A stretch of DNA of 64,000 nt from Chloroflexota bacterium (GTDB taxonomy: Bacteria; Chloroflexota; Anaerolineae; Promineifilales; Promineifilaceae): the NCBI GenBank assembly GCA_013112725.1, contig JABFFZ010000001.1:1-64000 (forward strand). The letters are read 5' to 3'. The stretch's first letter is position 1. Every line of letters begins with the position of its first letter. The position numbers and the translations under genes were made by a program. This document shows positions 1 through 8,383 of this stretch, one piece after another. Below the pieces are notes generated by a model. That model searched no databases. It was given only the letters and a program-made list of their open reading frames with translations, and was not told the origin of the DNA.

Positions 1-1
1 C

Positions 2-1399
2 GGTGGGGCCATTGGCGCCGCCTTCATCCCTACCTTCACCGCTTATTTTGAGCGGGACGATGCCCCTGGCGGTTGGCGGCTTTTTTCGGCTATTATCAAT
101 CTGGTGCTGGTAGTGATGACGGCCGTGTGCCTGCTCATGGCCCTCTTTGCCCCCCAGGTCGTCCGCTTTTTTGCCGGGGAACAAATCCAGCAATACCCGG
201 AAATTTTGCCGCTGACGGTGTTGCTCATGCGCATGATGCTGCTGTCGCCCATCATTTTTGGCGTCAGCGGCGTCATCATGGGCGCGCTCAATGCCCGGCA
301 GCATTTTCTTTTGCCTGCCTTAGCGCCGACCATTTACACGGTGGGCATCATCATCGGTGGGCTGGCCTGGCCGTTTTTCAGCGACACTACCCCGGCCATT
401 GGGTTTGCTATCGGCACGGTGGTGGGGGCATTGGGGCATTTGCTGGTGCAGGTGCCGGGGTTGCGGCAGAAGGGGGGGCGGTATACGGCCGTGTTCACCC
501 TCCATGATCCCGGTGTCGTCCAGGTACTCAAGTTGATGGCCCCCCGTGTCCTCGGCCTCTCTTTCAGTGAAATCAACAAATTCCTTTTCGTCTACCTGAC
601 TGACCTGATGACTCTGGGCAGCTACCCGGCGCTCATCACCGCCTCGCGCATCATTTTGCTGCCGCAGGGCATCATCGGCCAGGCGTTGGGCATCGCTGCT
701 TTTCCCACTATGGCCGCGCTGGCGGCGCGAAATGCCTTAGCCGAACTGCGCCAGATTTTGGCCGATTCGCTGCGCATTGTGCTGTTTTTAGGGCTGCCCG
801 CTTCTGTGCTGGTGATGTTGCTGCGCGAACCGCTGGTGGTGCTGCTCTTTGAACGTGGCGCGGTGACGCCGGAGGGCAGCCATCTGGTGATGTGGGCGCT
901 GCTGTTTTTTGGCATTGGCCTGGTGGCGCTGACGGCGTTGGAAGTGGTCGCCCGCGCCTTTTACGCCCTCAGCGACACCTTGACGCCGGTTTTAGCCGGT
1001 GGGGCGCAAATCGTGGTAATGTGGCTGCTCAGTTGGTGGCTGGCGTTTACCGTCTTTCCGCAGCAGGGTTGGGAGCCGTTGGGCGGGCTGACGCTGGGCT
1101 TTAGCCTGTCCAACATTTTGGAAGTGTGCCTGCTGCTGTGGCTGCTGCGGCGGCGGTTGGGGGGGATTCACGGCCGTGTCCTGTTTGATGGTCTCTGGCG
1201 TATGACGTTGGCGGCGTTGTTGATGGCACTGGCAATGTGGTGGACGTTACAACAGATTGTCGAAACGTCGTTATGGCTCCAGGCGATTGTTGGGGGATTG
1301 GTTGGTGGTCTGGTTTATTTGCTGGCCTGTTGGGGGCTGCGGTTGAAGGAAATGCGGCAGTTTGTGGCCTACGGCCGTGAGCGAATCGGTAAACGATAA
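2..1399 (+). CDS. murJ: Lipid II flippase MurJ (MviN family), 5' end missing
   Basis: The frame is open from the first bases of the window, so the start lies upstream; 465 residues are visible of a family usually 510-550 long. The visible N-terminal piece (GAIGAAFIPTF..YFERD) matches the conserved loop after the second membrane segment of MurJ. About a dozen hydrophobic helices follow, with short Arg-rich loops, and a basic tail (YGRERIGKR). The family flips the peptidoglycan precursor lipid II across the inner membrane. The gene is convergent with the next one; a hairpin lies between them. The family is clear from the pattern of helices; other MATE-like or polysaccharide exporters are less likely. 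Confidence 0.85.
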   Translation, partial: GGAIGAAFIPTFTAYFERDDAPGGWRLFSAIINLVLVVMTAVCLLMALFAPQVVRFFAGEQIQQYPEILPLTVLLMRMMLLSPIIFGVSGVIMGALNARQHFLLPALAPTIYTVGIIIGGLAWPFFSDTTPAIGFAIGTVVGALGHLLVQVPGLRQKGGRYTAVFTLHDPGVVQVLKLMAPRVLGLSFSEINKFLFVYLTDLMTLGSYPALITASRIILLPQGIIGQALGIAAFPTMAALAARNALAELRQILADSLRIVLFLGLPASVLVMLLREPLVVLLFERGAVTPEGSHLVMWALLFFGIGLVALTALEVVARAFYALSDTLTPVLAGGAQIVVMWLLSWWLAFTVFPQQGWEPLGGLTLGFSLSNILEVCLLLWLLRRRLGGIHGRVLFDGLWRMTLAALLMALAMWWTLQQIVETSLWLQAIVGGLVGGLVYLLACWGLRLKEMRQFVAYGRERIGKR

Positions 1400-1400
1400 A

Positions 1401-1423
1401 CAAAAAACCCGGCTTGCGCCGGG
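1401..1423 (-). terminator. Rho-independent terminator
   Basis: Perfect 6-bp GC stem (CCCGGC/GCCGGG, 1408-1423) with a 4-nt loop. Read on the minus strand it is followed by a run of six T, so it fits the end of the minus-strand gene at 1460-2275; it may also slow transcription from murJ. Confidence 0.75.
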
Positions 1424-1459
1424 CCGCCGTTTACTGATTACTGCCAACCGATTACCTGC

Positions 1460-2275
1460 TTAGTTACCGGCTGACAACACCGAGCCGGTCATGGTAATAT
1501 CGGCGCGGGTAAACAGTTCGCCGTTTACCCATACTTCCAAAGAGTATTTACCGGCGCGGAAACCCTGTTCCGGGTTGAGATAGATGTAACCAGGGCCATC
1601 CTTGCCGTAATTCCACAGTTCATTGCCGCCTTCCACCACGTCACCTTCATGCCGCCAGACCCATGACCAGGCCATGCCATTAGCCATACCTTTATAATCA
1701 AAGGTGGCAAACAAGGTATACCGGCCAACAGAGAAAACAGTATTGGGGTTGATGGCTTTGTAATCGTCATCAATTTGGGTGGAAAATACCAGGGGCGTTA
1801 AGAAGGTGTCATCGTTCAGGTCAACTGTCGGCTGAACCTGGTCATATTCTTGGGGCAAAGTGAGAACTGATTGTAATAAAGCGGCGTCGGCTTCCCCAAA
1901 TGATTGAATAATGGTGGAAATTGATTGCTGTGTGAGATCATCCCTGGTGACGGCCGTCACCACAGACGCGGTATCCAAAAGGGCTTTGATTTCACTGCTG
2001 GCCGGTTTGGCGTTGGTGAGAATGGCAATACGAATGGTCTGGTCTGGGGGTTTTTGTAAGGTGGCGGCGGCGGTTACGGCCGTAGCCAATACCAGACACA
2101 GGCTGGCAAAAGAGTAAGTTTGCAATCTCTTTTCCGCCTGGCGGCGCATAAAATAATAAGGTGAAGTTTTCACCTCGCGCCATGATTTAACAACAATGGC
2201 CAATGCCAGAGCCATAAGCACGAATAACGTGCCTAAAACCCAAGGCGTAATGGTACCTGCAATATTCGGAATCAA
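1460..2275 (-). CDS. Membrane protein of unknown function
   Basis: 271 residues. Two membrane helices are visible, at about residues 10-30 and 52-75, separated by a basic loop (SWREVKTSPYYFMRRQAEKR). The remaining 195 residues would be extracytoplasmic. The segment after the second helix (IRIAILTNAKPASSEIKALL) is followed by a Thr/Ser/Gln-rich stretch, and the C-terminal 110 residues look beta-rich, with alternating aromatic and polar residues (FSVGRYTLFATFDYKG, YSLEVWVNGELF), like a small beta-sandwich. I do not recognise a family. It stands alone, convergent with murJ, with its own terminator. Confidence 0.7.
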   Translation of the reverse strand: MIPNIAGTITPWVLGTLFVLMALALAIVVKSWREVKTSPYYFMRRQAEKRLQTYSFASLCLVLATAVTAAATLQKPPDQTIRIAILTNAKPASSEIKALLDTASVVTAVTRDDLTQQSISTIIQSFGEADAALLQSVLTLPQEYDQVQPTVDLNDDTFLTPLVFSTQIDDDYKAINPNTVFSVGRYTLFATFDYKGMANGMAWSWVWRHEGDVVEGGNELWNYGKDGPGYIYLNPEQGFRAGKYSLEVWVNGELFTRADITMTGSVLSAGN

Positions 2276-2559
2276 ACTACCAAAATCCTCTTCCCATAAA
2301 AATCGTTGCCATTATATGGATTACTTAAAGAACGGGCAATACTTTTGTTTACATAATAGCATTATTTGGCCTGTTGCCACCAAACTGTCCCCATCAGGGC
2401 ATGGTACTTTGGTACTATAACCCCCCAATTTTTATGAGTATTTTATGGTCAAACATCGGTTCATCAGTATAGCCGAAAAACTAATAATGTTTCTGGCGCA
2501 GGCAAACGGCCTCGATTGGGGAGATTTATAGGCTCCCAAAGATCCCCTTGCTCTTAACA

Positions 2560-2601
2560 GGATTTGCAGGATTTTCGAATCAAATAAAATCCGGCAAATC
2601 C
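2560..2601. repeat. Inverted repeat, 16-bp arms
   Basis: Arms at 2560-2575 (GGATTTGCAGGATTTT) and 2586-2601 match as reverse complements with one mismatch, around a 10-nt loop. It lies downstream of the GH16 gene and may act with the next hairpin as a transcript end. Confidence 0.7.
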
Positions 2602-2604
2602 ATT

Positions 2605-2665
2605 GAGATGAGAGATTAGAGATCGGTTGGTCTTCAATCTCTCATCTCTCATCTCTCATCTCCCT
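2605..2665. repeat. Hairpin of GAGATGAGAGATT words
   Basis: Arms 2605-2617 and 2636-2648 pair perfectly (GAGATGAGAGATT), and the right arm continues with two more CTCATCT units. The loop contains GGTTGGTC (2625-2632), a word also found in the loops of hairpins of other families. It ends just before the GH16 stop and is a likely 3' end for that transcript. Confidence 0.75.
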
Positions 2666-2670
2666 ATCCC

Positions 2671-5600
2671 CTAAGGCTTGAACACCACAGGCAAATAGAT
2701 AATCCGTGCATCATCAGGTGGAACAATTGTTGTTTCCAGCCGTACCTGAGCCAGGTGTAGGGGCTGGCTGAATGTGGCGGGCAAGTTGAAGCCGTAACCC
2801 CATACCTCCGTCAAAGCCAGGCCATCATTTGGCGCGCCCGCCGGCTGGCTGGCGCTGCGTTGAAAGTCGCTGAAGGGCAGGAAGATTTGCCGCCAGCCGT
2901 TGAAGTTGTCTACAAAGGAGGCTTCAAATCGTTCGGCCGTGTCTGCGGCCTGGTAGACGCGCACATAATCCACCGTCATCGTCTGTGGAAAAATGGTGGT
3001 GTCGTCTGGGTAGCCGGGCCAGGCGCCGCCGACGGCTACATTCATCAGCAGGAAGAAGGGATGATCGAATACCCATTTCGTACCCGGTGGGATGTCGTTG
3101 ATGGTGGCGGTGAAGAAGTTGGTATCGTCAATGTACCAGCGAATGGTTTCCGGTTCCCACTCAACGGCGAAGATGTGGAAATCGTCCGACAAGTCACCAC
3201 TGGGCAAGGTGTAGCTGCCGCCAACACCGCAGCAGCCGGAGTAGCCGGGGCCGTGAATGGTGCCATGTACGGTAGCCGGTTCACGGCCGATGTTTTCTAT
3301 GATGTCCAGTTCCCCTGATTGTGGCCAGCCCACTGTGCCAATATCGTTGCCCAACATCCAGAAGGCGGGCCAGAGGCCCTGCCCATAGGGTACTTGCAGG
3401 CGGGCTTCCACACGGCCGTACTGCACTTCAAACCGCTGCGAGGTGATCAGCCGGGCCGATGTGTATTCGCAAGGGCCGTAGTAACATTCCAGATCGCTGG
3501 TGGCGGTATTCACTTCATTGGCGGTAATAACCAGGTTGCCGGCGCCATCCATCGCCGCGTTATCCGGGCTGTTGGTATAAAATTGCAGTTCACCATTGCC
3601 CCAGCCGGGGATGCCGTTGAGGCTGCCGTCGCCCAGTTCGGGCCGCCAGACGTTCCGGTCGGGGCCTGTACCGGCTGTGCCCGCAAACTCATCGCTCCAG
3701 ACTAGCACCCACTCGTCCGCCGGGGTGGTGGCGGTGCTGGTGGCCCGGTTATCTTGCAGTTCCAGGGTGATCGTTTCGCCGCTGTTACGGCCGTAGACCC
3801 ACACACTCAGCCCTTCATACGCTGACCAATCTTGCGCCTCGGCATAACTCTGGCTGAGATAGGTTGTCCCGCCATGATTGGCGGCAGTGTTGATGGTTAG
3901 CACTGTTTCATATGGCCCCTGGTTGGGCAGCGCCATGCCAGATCCCGCCAGGATTTCGGTGAAGGTCAGTTCCACGCCGGCGTTGTCATAGAAGCGGTGG
4001 AAACCTTCAAAGTCATCCAGCAGGTGGGGATCGGCCGTGTCCGCTTCCGCGATGTTCAGCAGGGCACGATACGGGTAGCTGCGTGCGGCGTTAACCGGGG
4101 TATCCAGTACCAACATCACCAGTTGCTCGCCTTTGGCTTTGCCGTTGTGCAGGGTTTGCACGGTAAAGGTGTGGCTGGTTTCGCCGGGGGCAAAAACCAG
4201 CACGCCGTTGGTGGGCACATAATCATACACCGGAGAGGCATGGCTTTCGGCGGTACGGTAATTCACCGTGATGGGTTCGGTGTGGGTCATGTTGAGTGTG
4301 ACGGTGATCACGGCCGTGTCCCCCTCTGCCACCGCAAAATTGGCCGCTGCAAACGACACACGGGGCATGGTGTCACCGCCGGTATTGCCGTAAATGGCTA
4401 CCTGGTCTACATAGTTCGTCTGCGCCCCCATGGGCACTGAGCCGTAAACGCCAAAGGCATACCCATGCACCTCTGTCAGCGTGAAACCATCGTTGGGTGC
4501 GCCGTTGCCGATGTCCTTGCGGTTAAAATCGCTGAAAGGGATGGCGAAAAAGCGCCAGCCATTAAAGTTGTCGGGGATGTCAATGCTGTACCGTTCGGCG
4601 TCGTCGCTGGTGGCGCCTGGATTGCGATTGTCCAGAATGTCCATGAAGAGTGTGCCGCCGGTATTGTTGCCATAAAGCCAGAAACAAACGCCCTCATAAG
4701 TACTCCAATCTTGTGGCGTCCATTGTGTCACCGTCTCATCTTCAAAGGCGTGGGTGAAGCCGGCCCATTGGCCGCTGCCGACGGTGGTGTCTAGCTGCAA
4801 GACAGTATTCGGTGTGCCCAGGCCGGGAACGGGTTCTGGTGTGCCATTGGTGACAACTTGCGTCAGGGTGATGGCCGAACTGGCGGTGGGCGCGTTCCAG
4901 GTGAGCCAGCCAATATCGGCCGTGCCGTCTTGCCCGCTCACCAGTTCCGTCAATTCATAATCGTCAATGATGGTGGTGCGCACAATGACCGCCACCTGGT
5001 CTACATAGTTGGTCTGTGTACCCATGGGCGCCGAGCCGTACACACCAAACCCATAACCGTGAACTTCGGTGAGGGTGAAGCCGTCATTCGGCGCGCCGTT
5101 GCCAATCTCCTTGCGGCTAAAAGCGGTGAAGGGGATTTCAAAGTAGCGCCAGCCGCTGAAGTTGTCGGGGATGTCAATGCTGTACCGTTCGGCGTCATCG
5201 CTGGTGGAGCCGGGATTGCGGTTATCCAGGATGTCCATGAAGAGTGTGCCGCCGGTATTGTTGCCATAGAGCCAGAAGGCCATACCCACGTAGCGGCTCC
5301 AATCCTGCGTTACCCACTGGCTGACGGTTTCGTCTTCAAAGGCGTGGGTGAAACCGGCCCATTCACCGCTGCCGACGGTGGTGTCTAGCTGCATGACGGT
5401 GTTGGTGATGCCCAAACCGGGCACAGGCGGGGGCACACCCGCGCTGATGACGGGCGTCAGGGTAATGGCGACGGCGGCAGCCGGGGCGTTCCAGGTGAGC
5501 CAACCAATATCGGCCGTACCATCTACGCCGCTAACCAGTTCAGTCAGTTCAAAATCATCAATCACTACTAGTTTGGTGTTAGCCGGATTCGGTTCTTCGT

Positions 5601-7080
5601 TGTCCAGAATGGTCAGGGTAGCCTGGTGGGGATAACCGAGCGTGGCGCTGACGGGATCGGACAGGATCAGACTTAGCTGGCGGCTGCCGTCGGCGCTGCC
5701 ATTGTCTAGCGTGGCGACGGTGAAGGTTTGCGCCAGGGTGTCTGGCGGGAAGGTGAGGGCGCCGCTGGCGGCGGTGTAGTCGGTATCGGCTACGGCCGTG
5801 CCGTCCACCGTCTCATAAGAAACCATCACCGGTTCGCTGCTGGTCATGTTCAGGGTCACGGTGATCACGGCCGTGTCCCCCTCCGTTACCTGAAAACCGG
5901 CCTGCACAAAAGCCACCGCCAGTTCGGCCAGGCTGGGATCGCCATACACCGCCAGATCATCCAACACAATGGCCGCATTGGCCATCGGCAGCGGGAAGGC
6001 CCAGGCGCGCATCTCCACCAGATTCAGCCCATCATCAGGCGCGCCTGGCTCCTGGAAACTGCCGCGGAAAAAGTCGGCAAACGGCAATGAGATCAAGCGC
6101 CAACCGCTGAAATTGTCCGTAATGGTGGCCTGGAACCGTTCCACCACCGGATTGCCAGGGGTGCCATCCTGAATTTCTACGGTGTAAACGACGCTGTTGT
6201 TTTGCCCATATACCCACAGCGTTACCCCGTCCAGGGCGCTCCAATTTTGGGCCGGGGTGAAGAGAGCGCCAAAGCCACCAAAATCGGTAACGTTGTAGGT
6301 GCCGGAGAGGATGCCGTTATCCCCCACCTGGCCGGGCAAGGCGTAGGGGTGGGTATCGCTAATGGTGGCAAAACCGGGGGCGACGGTAGAGCCAGGGCCA
6401 TTGTACTGGAACCAGCCGGTCGGTGCGCCGCCGGTAAAATCAGCAAAGGGGATGATTTCAACGACGGCCAGATTGTCCAATATAAAACCGGCGTTACCCA
6501 CCGGCAGGGGGAAGACCCAGGCGGCGATGGCTGTGAGTTGGAAGCCGTTATCCGGCGCGCCGGGGTCCTGGAAGGCACCGCGTACAAAGGTGGCGAAGGG
6601 TAGGGTGATCTGCCGTTTGCCGGTGAAGTCATCGGTGAAAAAGGCCTGGAACCGTTCTACGACCGGGTCAGAACCATCTTGCAGTTCAAAGACATAGGTG
6701 AGGCCGGAATTTTGGCCGTAAAATTCAAAGGTGATCGCCTGGTAATTTGACCAGTTGGCGGCGGGCAGCAGGGCGCCAAAACCGCCCCAATCGGTAACGT
6801 TAAATGTCGCAGATAGGAGGCCATTCCCATTGATGGTGATGAAGGCGGGGGTAACGCTGGAGCCAGGGCCATTGTATTGGAACCAATCCGGTGGCGCGCC
6901 GCCGTCAAAGTCGGCGATAATGGCGGTGGGGGCGTGGGGGGATTGGGCCACGGCTGCACCGCCTTTATCAGTAGCCCTTTCTACCGGCGCCGCCAGCGTC
7001 AGGCCGGTAAATAACAAAATGGCTGACAGCAAGGCAACGGCCGTCAGCCATAAAACGGTGAATGCTCTGTGGATTCTCAT
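2671..7080 (-). CDS. Secreted GH16 beta-glucanase with carbohydrate-binding-like and Calx-beta modules
   Basis: 1469 residues. Signal peptide at 1-31. Jelly-roll modules resembling CIA30/CBM11 at about 50-207, 210-380, 505-700, 703-898 and 1020-1448; Calx-beta domains at about 385-493 and 905-1012. The GH16 domain (about 1121-1377) carries the catalytic pattern GELDIIENIG, with E1257 as nucleophile, D1259, and E1262 as acid/base. GH16 enzymes of this type cut beta-1,3(1,4)-glucans such as laminarin; the exact substrate cannot be read from sequence. The catalytic domain sits inside the last jelly-roll module, splitting it between LELQDNR and AERFEASF. The C-terminus ends in RIIYLPVVFKP, a short hydrophobic tail common on secreted proteins of this phylum. 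RBS GGAG lies before the ATG. A LacI regulator is divergent. Confidence 0.9.
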   Translation of the reverse strand: MRIHRAFTVLWLTAVALLSAILLFTGLTLAAPVERATDKGGAAVAQSPHAPTAIIADFDGGAPPDWFQYNGPGSSVTPAFITINGNGLLSATFNVTDWGGFGALLPAANWSNYQAITFEFYGQNSGLTYVFELQDGSDPVVERFQAFFTDDFTGKRQITLPFATFVRGAFQDPGAPDNGFQLTAIAAWVFPLPVGNAGFILDNLAVVEIIPFADFTGGAPTGWFQYNGPGSTVAPGFATISDTHPYALPGQVGDNGILSGTYNVTDFGGFGALFTPAQNWSALDGVTLWVYGQNNSVVYTVEIQDGTPGNPVVERFQATITDNFSGWRLISLPFADFFRGSFQEPGAPDDGLNLVEMRAWAFPLPMANAAIVLDDLAVYGDPSLAELAVAFVQAGFQVTEGDTAVITVTLNMTSSEPVMVSYETVDGTAVADTDYTAASGALTFPPDTLAQTFTVATLDNGSADGSRQLSLILSDPVSATLGYPHQATLTILDNEEPNPANTKLVVIDDFELTELVSGVDGTADIGWLTWNAPAAAVAITLTPVISAGVPPPVPGLGITNTVMQLDTTVGSGEWAGFTHAFEDETVSQWVTQDWSRYVGMAFWLYGNNTGGTLFMDILDNRNPGSTSDDAERYSIDIPDNFSGWRYFEIPFTAFSRKEIGNGAPNDGFTLTEVHGYGFGVYGSAPMGTQTNYVDQVAVIVRTTIIDDYELTELVSGQDGTADIGWLTWNAPTASSAITLTQVVTNGTPEPVPGLGTPNTVLQLDTTVGSGQWAGFTHAFEDETVTQWTPQDWSTYEGVCFWLYGNNTGGTLFMDILDNRNPGATSDDAERYSIDIPDNFNGWRFFAIPFSDFNRKDIGNGAPNDGFTLTEVHGYAFGVYGSVPMGAQTNYVDQVAIYGNTGGDTMPRVSFAAANFAVAEGDTAVITVTLNMTHTEPITVNYRTAESHASPVYDYVPTNGVLVFAPGETSHTFTVQTLHNGKAKGEQLVMLVLDTPVNAARSYPYRALLNIAEADTADPHLLDDFEGFHRFYDNAGVELTFTEILAGSGMALPNQGPYETVLTINTAANHGGTTYLSQSYAEAQDWSAYEGLSVWVYGRNSGETITLELQDNRATSTATTPADEWVLVWSDEFAGTAGTGPDRNVWRPELGDGSLNGIPGWGNGELQFYTNSPDNAAMDGAGNLVITANEVNTATSDLECYYGPCEYTSARLITSQRFEVQYGRVEARLQVPYGQGLWPAFWMLGNDIGTVGWPQSGELDIIENIGREPATVHGTIHGPGYSGCCGVGGSYTLPSGDLSDDFHIFAVEWEPETIRWYIDDTNFFTATINDIPPGTKWVFDHPFFLLMNVAVGGAWPGYPDDTTIFPQTMTVDYVRVYQAADTAERFEASFVDNFNGWRQIFLPFSDFQRSASQPAGAPNDGLALTEVWGYGFNLPATFSQPLHLAQVRLETTIVPPDDARIIYLPVVFKP
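4390..5565 (-). repeat. Tandem duplicated module within the GH16 protein
   Basis: Codons for residues 506-700 and 703-897 form two adjacent copies of one module, both starting with DD(F/Y)ELTELVSG and both containing FMDILDNRNPG and NYVDQVA. Conservation is also high at DNA level, which suggests a recent in-frame duplication. Confidence 0.85.
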
Positions 7081-7140
7081 GGGGTTTCTCCTTCTGTTTG
7101 TAACATCAATTGACGAAAGGGGTGAACTTTGTTACATTCT

Positions 7141-7200
7141 TTGAAACCGATTTCGCTATTATATCGATAAAAGGTGCTATTTCTGAAACCGATTTCAGAA
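7141..7200. promoter_or_regulatory. Twin LacI-type operators around the GH16 promoter
   Basis: Two similar palindromes with central CG, TTGAAACCGATTTCG (7141-7155) and TTCTGAAACCGATTTCAGAA (7181-7200), have the half-site and centre typical of LacI-family operators. The centres are 42 bp apart, about four helical turns. Between them, on the minus strand, lies a perfect -10 box TATAAT (7163-7158), with a weak -35 overlapping the distal operator. A LacI-family gene starts 73 bp away. Repression of the GH16 gene and self-regulation are inferred. Confidence 0.75.
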
Positions 7201-7249
7201 AATGTAGCATATTTCTATTTTCGTGTCAACGAAACGGCCGTTGACAGGA

Positions 7250-7255
7250 TATAAT
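7250..7255 (+). promoter_or_regulatory. Candidate -10 box of the LacI-type gene
   Basis: A perfect TATAAT lies 17 bases before the ATG at 7273, giving a leader of only about 10 nt. No good -35 lies at 16-18 bp; the TTGACA at 7241-7246 is too close. A short GAGG at 7263-7266 could serve as RBS. Confidence 0.45.
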
Positions 7256-7272
7256 CTCCACCGAGGTATGGC

Positions 7273-8280
7273 ATGTCCCTGAATGAGAAAATTACTATTG
7301 CTGATATTGCCGCTCATGCGCAGGTGTCTAAAAGCACCGTCTCGCGGGTGCTGAATGAGACTACCCCGGTGGCGGCGGATAAACGGGAGGCGGTGCTGGC
7401 AGCCATGGCCGCGTTGAACTACAAGCCCAATGTATTTGCCCAAAGCCTGGCCAGCGGGCAGTCGCTCAGTATTGGCGTGCTGACGCAAAATTTTGGCTCG
7501 CCGGTGTATGACGTGATCATGCGTGGTGTTTTGTTAGGGTTGGAAGAGACGCCCTATTCACCGCTGTTTGCCGACGGCCGTTGGCAGCCGGAAACGGAAC
7601 AAAAAGCGATAGAAACCTTCCTGGATCGGCGGGTGGATGGTCTGATCCTCATTGGCGGCTACTGCCCGGAGGAGGTATTAGTGGAAACAGCGCGGCGGAC
7701 GCCGTTGATTATTGTCGGCCGCGAAGTCCCTGGCCTACATAACCACTGCCTGAATGTAGATAATGAGCAGGGGGCGTATGCTATCACCCGTTATCTCATT
7801 GATTTGGGGCATCAGGATATTGCGCATATCACCGGGATTCTGGCGCATGAAGATGCGGCGCAGCGGTTACAGGGCTACCGGCAGGCGCTGCTGGATGTGG
7901 GTATTGAGCCGCACCCTGACCTGGTGATCGAGGGTAATTTCCGCCGCCAGTCTGGCATGATGGCCACGGAGATGCTGCTGCTGCGCGGACGGCCGTTTTC
8001 CGCCATTTTTTGCGCCAATGATCAGATGGCGTTTGGGGCGCGGCTGGCCTTATACCGACGGGGCATCCGCGTGCCGGATGATGTGTCGCTGGTCGGTTTT
8101 GATGACCAGCCGGATTCCGCTTTTATGACGCCGCCGCTGACGACCATACGCCAACCGGCGGAGGAGATGGGGCGAATGGCGGCCATGGCCGTGCTGCAAT
8201 TGATCAAAGGCGGTTCTCCTGATCTGCCGCTCTTTCAAACGGAGTTGGTCATTCGGGAATCGGTGAGCCGGCATCATTAA
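7273..8280 (+). CDS. LacI-family transcriptional regulator
   Basis: 335 residues, the usual length. The N-terminal helix-turn-helix is canonical (ITIADIAAHAQVSKSTVSRVLN, residues about 7-28) followed by the hinge helix (ALNYKPNVFAQSLASG). The rest is the periplasmic-binding-protein-like sugar-sensing core, with FCANDQMAFGARLALYRRGIRVPDDVSLVGFDD typical of the GalR/LacI subgroup. It is divergent from the secreted GH16 glucanase, with two operator-like palindromes between, so it probably senses a glucan-derived sugar and controls both genes. The stop codon is immediately followed by a hairpin repeat; TAAGAACGTGA is shared with the stop of hoxY. Confidence 0.92.
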   Translation: MSLNEKITIADIAAHAQVSKSTVSRVLNETTPVAADKREAVLAAMAALNYKPNVFAQSLASGQSLSIGVLTQNFGSPVYDVIMRGVLLGLEETPYSPLFADGRWQPETEQKAIETFLDRRVDGLILIGGYCPEEVLVETARRTPLIIVGREVPGLHNHCLNVDNEQGAYAITRYLIDLGHQDIAHITGILAHEDAAQRLQGYRQALLDVGIEPHPDLVIEGNFRRQSGMMATEMLLLRGRPFSAIFCANDQMAFGARLALYRRGIRVPDDVSLVGFDDQPDSAFMTPPLTTIRQPAEEMGRMAAMAVLQLIKGGSPDLPLFQTELVIRESVSRHH

Positions 8281-8366
8281 GAACGTGAGGCGTGACGAGT
8301 GACGAGTGACGAGTGATTGGTTGGTCACGCATCACTCGTCACTCGTCACGTGTCACGTGTCACGCC
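8281..8366. repeat. Hairpin of GTGACGA words
   Basis: The left arm carries tandem GTGACGA units, the right arm tandem TCGTCAC and CGTGTCA units; the loop holds GGTTGGTC (8319-8326). It spans the whole gap from the LacI-type stop to the RBS zone of the next gene. The same family recurs near 26670, 30950, 47930, 60030, 61560 and 62770. Confidence 0.85.
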
Positions 8367-8383
8367 GAAGATCGGGTCATAAT

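Larger units (their letters stand above)
2276..2670. other. Intergenic region with two hairpins, no gene
   Basis: This 395-base gap between two minus-strand genes holds no convincing coding frame. About 2276-2550 is AT-richer and should contain the promoter of the membrane protein gene. The part from 2560 on is occupied by two inverted repeats listed separately. Confidence 0.6.

Noticed and set aside
2196..2420. 74-codon plus-strand frame near the membrane protein gene
   Set aside because: It overlaps the start of that gene in antisense, with no RBS and no recognisable protein.
7241..7255. TTGACA plus TATAAT before the LacI-type gene
   Set aside because: They are only 3 bases apart, so they cannot be the -35 and -10 of one promoter; only TATAAT is kept.
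8281..8366. Tandem GTGACGA units, as possible CRISPR array
   Set aside because: Units are 7-mers without spacers and form a hairpin; no cas genes are present.
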